Source of the DNA: Armatimonadota bacterium
GTDB taxonomy: Bacteria; Armatimonadota; Chthonomonadetes; Chthonomonadales; CAJBBX01
DNA: 57,763 nt
Reading direction: 5' to 3'
Assembly: GCA_026392115.1 (NCBI GenBank)
Contig: JAPLCQ010000029.1
Coordinates: 1-57,763 of the forward strand
In this document: piece after piece, positions 52,101 through 57,763 of the stretch
How the letters are laid out: every line of letters starts with the position of its first letter
Position numbering within the stretch: position 1 is the stretch's first letter
Notes under the pieces: generated by a model
What the model saw: the letters and a program-made list of their open reading frames with translations, nothing else
What the model was told of the DNA's origin: nothing
The model's database searches: none
Made by a program: the position numbers and the translations under genes

Positions 52101-52884
52101 CACCTTGGGGCTGTAGTCCCTTCTCAGGGTTGGCACTGACGACCACGGGAAACCCCGGTGTTGACGGCGAGTTCGGGTCACTGGTGTCGTCGGCGCGGTC
52201 GAAGTCGCCGTTCCAGAGCGCGATGCTCGTGGGTGCCGTCTTGACGTCTAGGTTGAAGCTCCATGCACCCGTGTATGTCGTGTTCGGAAAGAGGCTGGGG
52301 GTCGGGTCCACCGGCCCGTAGCCGATGAAACCGAAGCTTGCGTTGCCCTTGGCGAACACGACGCCGTTGGTACGTACTTTGAAGTTGTTCTGCTCATCCG
52401 TCTGGCCAGTCGTCTGCCAGGTGACGGCAAGATAGTAGCGGTACTCGACGCCCGACGTTGTGAGGGCCGCAGTCACATTGGGCACGGCGATGTCGAACCA
52501 CGCATCGTCCGGCATGGCCGTGGAGAACCACTCGCCGACGAGACGATCTGGAGTGGCGGCCATCACGCCGCTCGGGTCCGCGTACAGAGCGAAGCGGACT
52601 GTATCGACCGTCAGCGAGTTCACAGGGTCCCATTTTCCGCCCAGGTCGCCGTCGAAGACGCCGATCTTGAGTTGGGCGGCACCGGCTGGGCATGTGATGC
52701 CGAGGTGCGTTCCGGCTTCGCCAATGCTGGAGAGCCCGCGCGTGACGTTGATGAACCGTCCGCTCCTCGGGTTTGCATCTGGGAAGCCAGAGGTCAGTTG
52801 GGCGTTGCTTGCGGTGGTCGATGCCGCGGTCAGAGCCGCCAGCATCAGCGCGCACATGGCGCGCAGGATTGGAAGATTGCGCAT
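49180..52884 (-). CDS. Secreted multi-SdrD-B-domain protein
   Basis: 1234 residues from ATG 52884 (GAGGA seven bases upstream), with signal peptide MRNLPILRAMCALMLAALTA. An N-terminal lectin-like region (about 30-360; GEAGTHLGITCPAGAAQLKIGVFDGDLGG) leads to six SdrD-B repeats (about 368-1068), each starting G-D-x-V-W-x-D-x-N-x-N-G-x-Q-D with calcium-loop acids and closing SVDAGL. The last three repeats carry extra Cys (SCEVG, RSCVRP). A C-terminal unit (about 1068-1234; YTQGGWGAKPSGNNPG, AFLPQGG, INENFDNGT) resembles a module that I recall ending similar bacterial surface proteins. No LPXTG or T9SS tail. Adhesive or scaffolding role is inferred. Confidence 0.88.
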   Translation of the reverse strand: MRNLPILRAMCALMLAALTAASTTASNAQLTSGFPDANPRSGRFINVTRGLSSIGEAGTHLGITCPAGAAQLKIGVFDGDLGGKWDPVNSLTVDTVRFALYADPSGVMAATPDRLVGEWFSTAMPDDAWFDIAVPNVTAALTTSGVEYRYYLAVTWQTTGQTDEQNNFKVRTNGVVFAKGNASFGFIGYGPVDPTPSLFPNTTYTGAWSFNLDVKTAPTSIALWNGDFDRADDTSDPNSPSTPGFPVVVSANPEKGLQPQGARTGAPADDAPSGSLLRISPAIGQSFTAPDGAWTVTDPNPSGDKEWELLSVRLDTGVAGATYANPTAPADADWKVPSMPAGLYRWQIIGADGRNTLFLHPEYDLYGMSQVGDFVWDDVNANGIQDAGEAGVGGVTVSLLDATFAVIATTTTNATGAYLFDNLVPGAYSVRFSLPAGYVFTVAGAGTNPEANSHADLQTGATDAVILAAGQSAFFLDAGLVRPASVGDYVWEDMNYNGVQDAGEPGVSGVKVELLTSAGEVQATATTATGGLYSFTGLVPGTYSVRFEPPIGYQFTQPATDPDSAIQSHADAITGATELREVPAGGSITILDAGLVRVAALGDRVWVDANRNGTQDTDEVGLAGVAVRLMDADGVVLAADTTGTDGRYLFSDLAPGVYKVAFTAPAGYTFTAQAAGTDPEADSDADTATGISGSVTLVSGESVTSVDAGLIGPASLGDKVWLDTDKDGIQDAGETGVAGVTVKLLSATDAVLTSVVTDADGEYLFSDLAPGTYRVQFVLPTNHTFTLKGVGSDTEADSDADTTSGMTAAVTLAAGDNVTSVDAGLKRNTCVRPASLGDRVWLDADKDGIQDSCEVGVAGVTVKLLDTSDTVLATTVTGSTGRYLFGNLAPGSYKVQFVLPANYTFTLKGVGSNRAVDSDADTATGVTAVVTLASGDSVTYVDAGLKRSCVRPASLGDRVWLDADKDGVQDSCEVGVAGVTVKLLGSDDEVLATTVTSSTGGYLFNNLAPGTYKVQFILPADYAFTLKGVGSNRAVDSDADRTTGVTGAVVLASGDNVTSVDAGLKRTTCTHRYTTYTQGGWGAKPSGNNPGALLAAKFCRVYGSCGVTIGGCKTLRFTSASAIEAFLPQGGTARALSCSAVNPTGQLGVLAGQVLAMRLNIDFSAAGITQTGLGSLRIQSGAFGGLTVTQFAAIANKALGGGGTSGYTMSQINDAATAINENFDNGTTDNGFLK
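49673..50392 (-). repeat. Recent tandem duplication of a 357-bp SdrD-B unit
   Basis: The two 3'-most SdrD-B repeats are nearly the same at DNA level; for example CGGTCGCC beside the repeat start occurs at 50012 and 50369, exactly 357 bases (119 codons) apart. Earlier repeats are much more diverged. This indicates recent copying. Confidence 0.75.
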
Positions 52885-53154
52885 TGAAGTGTCCTCAAAT
52901 ACAGAATTGCGGCCGATCACACACGCTATCGTGGCGGTCACCGGCAAGTGGCCTGCTCAGCAGAAGCAACGGATTGGCGCTTGGCACGCACAATGACAGC
53001 ATAGCCGCCTCGAACCGGTCAGTCCTACGCTCTTGGGTGCCAAGCCCCACCGGAAATGTGGTGCCTTTTGGCCTAATCGCGTATCAGGTCGCGGATTCGA
53101 GCCCTCTAGGGGTGTTAGGCAGGTGTCGACGAAGGGGAGATGGGCGAGTGAGGC
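52885..53154. other. Intergenic region between divergent surface-protein genes
   Basis: No gene is seen. GCCTAA (53071-53076) and TTAGGC (53115-53120) form an inverted repeat around a tRNA T-arm-like GGATTCGAGCCC. No tRNA body is present. A promoter for the SdrD-B gene must lie here but I could not pick it out. Confidence 0.35.
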
Positions 53155-53183
53155 TTGACTCCTGCGGGGCATGGGGATACCAT
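53155..53183 (+). promoter_or_regulatory. Promoter of the PQQ-propeller gene
   Basis: TTGACT (53155-53160) and TACCAT (53178-53183) lie 17 bases apart. Transcription would begin near 53190, right at ATG 53192, making the mRNA nearly leaderless and explaining the absent ribosome site. The first 15 bases (TTGACTCCTGCGGGG) match the GH36-operon promoter exactly. Confidence 0.5.
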
Positions 53184-53191
53184 CTCTGATC

Positions 53192-54616
53192 ATGATCAAG
53201 CCCCTTATGGTGGTGGCCGCATTGGCCTCGAGCGTGGCGTTGGCAGCGGACCAGCGGCAGTTCGGCGCGCTCCATACCCGCAACATGGCCTCAGCCGAGC
53301 GCGGGTTGCCCGCGTCGGTGGCTGTGGAGCAGGGCAAGGGCCTGCTCTGGCGCGTGGACCTGGGCACGGAGTCGTATGCCACGCCCGTGGTGGCGGGCGG
53401 CCGCGTCTACATCGGGACCAACAACGAGCGGCCGCGCGACCCCAAGGTGACGGGCGACCGGGGCGTGCTTCTCTGCCTCTCGGAGGCCACGGGCGCCTTC
53501 ATCTGGCAGTTGACCGCGACGAAGCGGAGCGAGAGCCCGTTCCTCGACTGGCCGAGAACGGGCATGGTCGCGCCGCCCTCGGTGGAGGGCGACCGCATCT
53601 ACACGGTCACCAACCGCGACGAAGTCGTCTGCCTGCGTATGGACGGCAGCCGCGTTTGGTCGACCGACCTGGTCGCCCAGGCGGGGGTGCATCCGCATGA
53701 CCAGTCCCACGGCTCTCCGCTCATCGATGGGCCATTCCTCTATGTGAACACCAGCCTGGGAGTGGACGACCGGCACCTGCAGACGCCCGCTCTGGACGCT
53801 CCCGCGCTGGTCGTCCTGGAGAAGGCCACCGGTCGCATCGTGGCTCGGAACCCCGAGAGGTTGGGACCCAATACCATCCACTGCAACTGGTCGCCGCCCG
53901 CGCTGGTGTCGGTGGGAGGCCGTACGCTGGTGGTGCTCGGCGGCGGCGACGGCATCTGCTACGCCTACAAGGCCCTGCCCCATGCATCGGCGGGCAAGGC
54001 ACAGCAGCGCGTCGCAGACCTGAAGCAGGTGTGGCGCTTCGACTGCGACCCCGACGGGCCCAAGGTGGACATCTTCCGCTGGCAGGAGAACCGGAAGGAG
54101 GGGCCGAGCACCATACTCTCGTCTCCCGTCGTCCACAACGGCAGGGTCTACGTCACGGCGGGTGGCGATCCGTGGCACGGGAAGCCCTGGAGCTGGGTGA
54201 AGTGCATCGACCCGTCCGGCTCCGGGGACATCACCCGGTCGGGTCAGGTCTGGAGCGCCCGCATAGACGCCTATGCCATGTCGACGCCAGCCATCGCCGA
54301 CGGACTGCTCTACACCGCCGACTGGGCGGGCGTCGTCCACTGCCTCGACGCGGCCACGGGCAAGACCGTCTGGACGCGCCAGATGGACGGCGAGATATGG
54401 TCCTCCACACTGGTGGCCGACGGCAAGGTCTACGTCGCCACGCGCAAGGGCGACCTGGCCATCCTCGCCGCGGGCCGCACGCCGCGCCTGCTCTGCGGCG
54501 ACAGGCTCGACGGCCCGGTCAGCGGCGCGCCTGTCGCGGCCAACGGAAAGGTGTATATCGCCACCATGCGAAGCCTCTATGCGCTGGGCGCCGAGCCCGC
54601 CGGGAAGCGCCGATGA
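53192..54616 (+). CDS. Exported PQQ-like beta-propeller protein
   Basis: 474 residues from ATG 53192, which gives a lysine-containing signal peptide (MIKPLMVVAALASSVALAA); ATG 53171 is the alternative. Repeats of the PQQ/BamB type fill the rest: SYATPVVAGGRVYIGT, VAPPSVEGDRIYTVT, GSPLIDGPFLYVNTSLG, MSTPAIADGLLYTADW and SGAPVAANGKVYIATM, with the W-x-x-D type blade ends. It lacks the conserved residues of a quinone alcohol dehydrogenase, so a binding role is more likely than catalysis. Four-base overlap with tag. Confidence 0.87.
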   Translation: MIKPLMVVAALASSVALAADQRQFGALHTRNMASAERGLPASVAVEQGKGLLWRVDLGTESYATPVVAGGRVYIGTNNERPRDPKVTGDRGVLLCLSEATGAFIWQLTATKRSESPFLDWPRTGMVAPPSVEGDRIYTVTNRDEVVCLRMDGSRVWSTDLVAQAGVHPHDQSHGSPLIDGPFLYVNTSLGVDDRHLQTPALDAPALVVLEKATGRIVARNPERLGPNTIHCNWSPPALVSVGGRTLVVLGGGDGICYAYKALPHASAGKAQQRVADLKQVWRFDCDPDGPKVDIFRWQENRKEGPSTILSSPVVHNGRVYVTAGGDPWHGKPWSWVKCIDPSGSGDITRSGQVWSARIDAYAMSTPAIADGLLYTADWAGVVHCLDAATGKTVWTRQMDGEIWSSTLVADGKVYVATRKGDLAILAAGRTPRLLCGDRLDGPVSGAPVAANGKVYIATMRSLYALGAEPAGKRR

Positions 54617-55197
54617 CCTACTGCGAGTATGTTCGGGGATTGCCGGTCGACAACATCCACCGCGTCTACCATGACACGCAGTACGGTTTCCCGCTGGCCG
54701 GCGACGACGCCCTCTTCGAGCGGCTCATGCTGGAGGTGAACCAGGCCGGGCTCTCGTGGGAGACGGTGCTGAAGAAGGCGGAGGCGTTCCACGATGCGTT
54801 CGAGGGCTTCGCAATCGACCGCGTGGCCGCCTACGGGGACGAGGAGACGGCGCGTCTGCTGGGCAACGCCGGCATCATCCGCAACCGGGCCAAGGTTCGC
54901 GCCGCCATCGAGAACGCCCGTCGGATCCAGGGCCTTCGCGAAGGCCACGGCAGTTTTGCCGGGTGGCTGGCCGCGAACCATCCCCGGCTGATCGCCGACT
55001 GGGTCAAGCTCTTCCGCGCCACCTTCGTCTTCATGGGGCCCGAGGTGGTCGGCGAGTTCCTCACGAGCAGCGGCTACCTGCCCTACGCCCACGAGCGCTC
55101 CTGCCCGGCGTTTGACCAGATCGCACGCCTGAGCCCGCCCTGGATGACCTGCGCCGATCCCGGTTGGGTGGCGCCCGCCGCCTTCGCCGCCGAGTAG
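54613..55197 (+). CDS. tag: DNA-3-methyladenine glycosylase I
   Basis: 194 residues, like Tag of other bacteria. Excises 3-methyladenine from alkylated DNA. Seen: C4 and H20 (YHDTQYG) of the zinc site, the pocket LEVNQAGLSWETVLKK with the catalytic-site Glu, NAGIIRNRAKV, and the closing H-x-x-x-C (HERSC) of the zinc site. ATG overlaps the propeller stop (ATGA). A repair gene in a surface-protein operon is odd and probably just packing. Confidence 0.94.
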   Translation: MTYCEYVRGLPVDNIHRVYHDTQYGFPLAGDDALFERLMLEVNQAGLSWETVLKKAEAFHDAFEGFAIDRVAAYGDEETARLLGNAGIIRNRAKVRAAIENARRIQGLREGHGSFAGWLAANHPRLIADWVKLFRATFVFMGPEVVGEFLTSSGYLPYAHERSCPAFDQIARLSPPWMTCADPGWVAPAAFAAE

Positions 55198-55268
55198 CGC
55201 GGCCTAGCGGGTAACCTGAACCGGCCGCCGATCAGGCGCGGCAGCAGAACCACCATCGGGAGGCCTCC

Positions 55269-56111
55269 GTGATCCATCGCACTTCGCTACCCCTCGCCCT
55301 CGCCGCCGCGGCGCTCGCCTGCGCGGCCTGCGCCCAACAGCCCGCCACCCGTCCCGGGTCCGGCAAGGGCTACAACGATACGCCCATGCTGCCCGGCGGC
55401 AAGTGGCGCGTCCATGACTCGAAGCGGCCCAGTCCGGTCGTCGTGACGCCCGGCGTGGCAAGCACGCAGGAGAGGGCCGGCACCGCCCCGTCGGACGCCA
55501 CGGTGCTGTTCGACGGCAAGGACCTGTCGGCCTGGCAGCATCGCGACGGCAAGGACCCGCTCTGGGTGGTTGAGAACGGCGAGTTCCACCGGCCGGCGGG
55601 CCCCAAGCCCAGCGGCGGAGACATCGTGACCAAAGGGGAGTTCGGCGACGTGCAGCTTCACCTGGAGTTCTGCAGCGCCGTGCCGCCCACCGGCGATGAC
55701 CAGGGCCGGGGCAACAGCGGCGTCTTCTTCTTCGATGGCCGCTACGAGGTCCAGGTGCTGGACAGCTTCAGCAACCCGACGTACGCCGACGGATCGGCGG
55801 CGTCGCTCTACGGGCAGTACCCGCCGCTGGTGAACGCCAGCCGCAAGCCCGGCGAGTGGCAGACCTACGATATCATCTTCATCGCCCCGCGCTTCAAGGA
55901 CGGCAAGATCGAGACGCCGGGCTACGTCACCATGCTGCACAACGGCGTGCTGGTGCACAACAAGACCGCCCTCATGGGCCGCAACCTGCACCGGACGTTT
56001 CCCACGTACGAGGCGCACGGCCTGAAGGGTCGGCTCGGCCTGCAGGACCACGGCTCCATCGTGCGGTTCCGCAACGTATGGGTCAGGGATGTGAAGGACT
56101 ACGACGACTAG
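55269..56111 (+). CDS. Exported DUF1080 (3-keto-disaccharide hydrolase-type) protein
   Basis: 280 residues with a GTG start and GGGAGG five bases upstream. N-terminus LPLALAAAALACAACAQQ is a signal, possibly with a lipoprotein cysteine. The DUF1080 concanavalin-like fold (about 75-280) shows LFDGKDLSAWQHRDG, FGDVQLHLEF, GNSGVFFFDGRYEVQVLDSF and a final GSIVRFRNVWVRDV. Some members hydrolyse 3-keto sugars; whether this one does is unknown. Fits the glycan-use theme. Confidence 0.9.
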   Translation: MIHRTSLPLALAAAALACAACAQQPATRPGSGKGYNDTPMLPGGKWRVHDSKRPSPVVVTPGVASTQERAGTAPSDATVLFDGKDLSAWQHRDGKDPLWVVENGEFHRPAGPKPSGGDIVTKGEFGDVQLHLEFCSAVPPTGDDQGRGNSGVFFFDGRYEVQVLDSFSNPTYADGSAASLYGQYPPLVNASRKPGEWQTYDIIFIAPRFKDGKIETPGYVTMLHNGVLVHNKTALMGRNLHRTFPTYEAHGLKGRLGLQDHGSIVRFRNVWVRDVKDYDD

Positions 56112-56163
56112 CGTGGCGGGCTCTGTTGGGGCCCGCGGCGCTCGTGACACCAGGAGCGATCGA

Positions 56164-57441
56164 ATGCACAAAACGACAGTCTGCGTGAGCCTGTTCGCCG
56201 CACTGGCGGCCGGCTCCGCCCTGGCTGCCCCGGACAAGCTGACCATCGATGTGAAGGGCGCCACCACGGCGCGCGTCGGCTACATGCCGGTTCGAGTGGA
56301 GCTGAAGGCCGAGAAGCCGGCCTCCGTCAAGAAGGAGCCCACGTACGTGGGCGCCCCTCGCTACGCCACCCTCAAACTGGGCAATGGCCCCAAGGCCGAG
56401 TACGTGATCGCGGTGGACGAGCCGCAGGGCGGCGACTGGCGGATCTACGTGGATGTCAACCGCAACGGCAACCTTGCCGACGACGGTGACGGCGCTTGGT
56501 CCGCCAAGAAGGATTCCGGCGGCCGCACCATGTACGGCATCAACGAGTACACTCTTCGCGCATCCTACGCCGACCCGGCCCGCGGCGGCAAGCGCGAGAC
56601 CAGCAGCGCCGACTACGGCCTGGCCTTCTACCGGTTCAGCAACCTTGACGCGCTGCTCATGTACCGGCAGAGCGCACGCACCGGGACCGTCGTCGTCGAC
56701 GGCAAGGCCCACAAGGCCCTGCTGATCGAGAATGACTCCGATGGCGTCTACTCCAAGCCTGTCGCCACCAAGGACGAAGCCTCAAAGACCCGGCCGGTCT
56801 GGCTGCGGATCGACATGGCGGACGACGGCAAGTACAGCTCCGGCACGCTGGACATCCGCGCCCCGTTCAACTTCGCGGGCAAGGTCTACGAGGCTCAGGT
56901 GGCGCCGGACGGCTCCAGCCTCGCCCTGAATGTCACCACCAAGCCCGCCCTGGACCTGGCCCCCAAGGCCCCCGAGCGCAAGCCCCTGCTGGCCGCCGGC
57001 GCGAAGGCTCCCGACTTCACCTCCGAGAAGTGGGGCGGCGGCGAGCTGAAGCTCTCCGATTACGCCGGCAAGGTGGTCATCCTGGACTTCTGGGCGACCT
57101 GGTGCGGTCCGTGCCAGAAGTCGATGCCACATCTCGAGGAGGTCTTCAAGAAGGTGGCCCAGCAGGGCGTGGCGGTGGTCGCGCTGTGCGTCTGGGACGG
57201 CAAAGAGGCCTACACGAAGTGGGTGCCCGAGAATCAGAGCAAGTACACCTACCAGTTCGCGTATGATCCCGCGGGCCGCGGCGCCGAGTCGATCGCGGGC
57301 AAGCTCTTCAACGTCAGCGGCATTCCGACGACCTACATCATCGGCAAGGACGGCAAGGTCGCCGCCTCGGTGGTGGGTTTCTCGGACGGCGACAAGCGCG
57401 TCGAGGAGGAGTTGAAGAAGCTGGGCCTCAAGGTCGACTAA
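56164..57441 (+). CDS. Exported thioredoxin-fold protein with N-terminal beta domain
   Basis: 425 residues from ATG 56164 (AGGAG upstream), signal peptide LFAALAAGSALAAP. Residues 20-265 form an unassigned beta-rich region containing a calcium-loop-like VDVNRNGNLADDGDGAW. Residues about 275-425 are a TlpA/ResA-like redoxin: FWATWCGPCQKSMPHL with C314 and C317, and the cis-Pro GIPTTYII. It likely handles disulfides outside the cytoplasm, perhaps in the Cys-bearing exoproteins nearby. Confidence 0.9.
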   Translation: MHKTTVCVSLFAALAAGSALAAPDKLTIDVKGATTARVGYMPVRVELKAEKPASVKKEPTYVGAPRYATLKLGNGPKAEYVIAVDEPQGGDWRIYVDVNRNGNLADDGDGAWSAKKDSGGRTMYGINEYTLRASYADPARGGKRETSSADYGLAFYRFSNLDALLMYRQSARTGTVVVDGKAHKALLIENDSDGVYSKPVATKDEASKTRPVWLRIDMADDGKYSSGTLDIRAPFNFAGKVYEAQVAPDGSSLALNVTTKPALDLAPKAPERKPLLAAGAKAPDFTSEKWGGGELKLSDYAGKVVILDFWATWCGPCQKSMPHLEEVFKKVAQQGVAVVALCVWDGKEAYTKWVPENQSKYTYQFAYDPAGRGAESIAGKLFNVSGIPTTYIIGKDGKVAASVVGFSDGDKRVEEELKKLGLKVD

Positions 57442-57467
57442 CGGCCGCTCGGCTGGTCCCGAGACTG

Positions 57468-57507
57468 AGCAACGAGCCGGAGCGCACATTCGCTCCGGCT
57501 CGTTGCT
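57468..57507. terminator. Perfect 17-bp hairpin between convergent genes
   Basis: AGCAACGAGCCGGAGCG pairs perfectly with CGCTCCGGCTCGTTGCT around CACATT. It serves the redoxin gene and the convergent glycosidase; TTC follows on the plus strand and TCAG on the minus. Confidence 0.85.
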
Positions 57508-57521
57508 TCGGTCTTCGCCTG

Positions 57522-57763
57522 TCAGGGCTTGTCGGTCTGGGCGATCAGCACGCCGTAGGGCTCCAGTTCGACCTTGCCGGTCAGCGCGCGGCCCGTGAGC
57601 AGGTCGGTCATCGGCTCGGGCAGAGTCAGGTAGCCCGGCGCTCCGTCCACCTCCACCGCGGCCATGCCTCGCCCGCCCGGCCCCGAGCGCGGCGCGGCGA
57701 CCACGCCAGCGGAGCAGTCGGTGCGGCCCACCTTGCCATCGGCGCCTGCCAGGGCCAGGATGC
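57522..57763 (-). CDS. C-terminal fragment of a beta-galactosidase-like (GH42) protein
   Basis: The frame is open to the right edge; about 80 codons are visible. The end LPEPMTDLLTGRALTGKVELEPYGVLIA matches the terminal beta-sandwich of GH42 beta-galactosidases (D-LLTG-...-L-PYGV). The catalytic barrel lies outside the window, so family assignment is tentative. Confidence 0.6.
   Translation of the reverse strand, partial: ILALAGADGKVGRTDCSAGVVAAPRSGPGGRGMAAVEVDGAPGYLTLPEPMTDLLTGRALTGKVELEPYGVLIAQTDKP

Noticed and set aside
53085-53120. tRNA-like T-arm GGATTCGAGCCC flanked by GCCTAA/TTAGGC
   Set aside because: The arm does not form the full five base pairs, the enclosed span is only 50 bases, and no anticodon or D-arm can be drawn. 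At best a remnant.

Overview
The window is a GC-rich (roughly two-thirds G+C) bacterial chromosome segment with about 40 protein genes and no rRNA, CRISPR array or insertion sequence that I could see. I found no convincing tRNA. The mix is many signal-peptide-bearing giant proteins (Ig-like, SdrD-B, SBBP, PKD and PQQ repeats), DUF1080, GH172/DUF2961 and NPCBM-GH36 glycosidases, a sulfatase, a bacterial tricorn-like protease, and MalF/MalG-type ABC transporters. This fits a polysaccharide-degrading, exoprotein-rich lineage such as Armatimonadota. Planctomycetota, Hydrogenedentota or Verrucomicrobiota-like relatives are possible; assignment rests on gene content only.

Layout. 1-2440 (minus): sugar ABC operon (binding protein, MalF-like, start of MalG-like permease). 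2590-11206 (plus): serC, a reading frame joining a truncated cation-diffusion facilitator to a tricorn-like protease, an AlgI-like MBOAT acyltransferase and a secreted beta-helix protein. 11224-18924 (plus): a TATAAT promoter and two large exoproteins, a papain-like protease on a stalk of ten Ig-like repeats and an SBBP propeller protein. 19035-24496: housekeeping block of rdgB and a DUF1844 gene (minus), Nif3-like and DUF1517 genes and a KDG-kinase-like gene (plus), then gnd (minus). 24550-25674 (minus): a degenerate FGGY kinase upstream of gnd. 25723-32102 (plus): Tat-type sulfatase, URO-D-like protein, thrC, thrB, zinc-less-lobe MDR dehydrogenase and LOG-family protein, tightly packed. 32114-37429 (minus): orphan OppC/OppB permeases and a DUF5117-type zinc metalloprotease. 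37525-42462 (minus): FeoA, a secreted alpha-toroid/PKD/Ig protein and ferritin. 42627-49000 (minus): glycan operon GH36 - sugar epimerase - GH172, read from a strong promoter with a palindrome at its start site. 49180-52884 (minus): six-repeat SdrD-B surface protein. 53192-57441 (plus): PQQ propeller, 3-methyladenine glycosylase I, DUF1080 protein and a thioredoxin-fold exported protein. 57522-end (minus): C-terminus of a GH42-like beta-galactosidase.

How it works together. The exported glycosidases, sulfatase, DUF1080 protein and sugar ABC transporter would break down and import complex glycans, while KDG kinase and 6-phosphogluconate dehydrogenase would process sugar acids. The large repeat proteins look like cell-surface or secreted machinery built from one shared Ig-like module. 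The most unusual items are the CDF-tricorn fusion, the FGGY protein lacking its catalytic signatures, the stalked protease and its relatives sharing the same Ig module, the MBOAT/beta-helix pair, and two promoters that share a 15-base core. Perfect hairpins mark most transcript ends.
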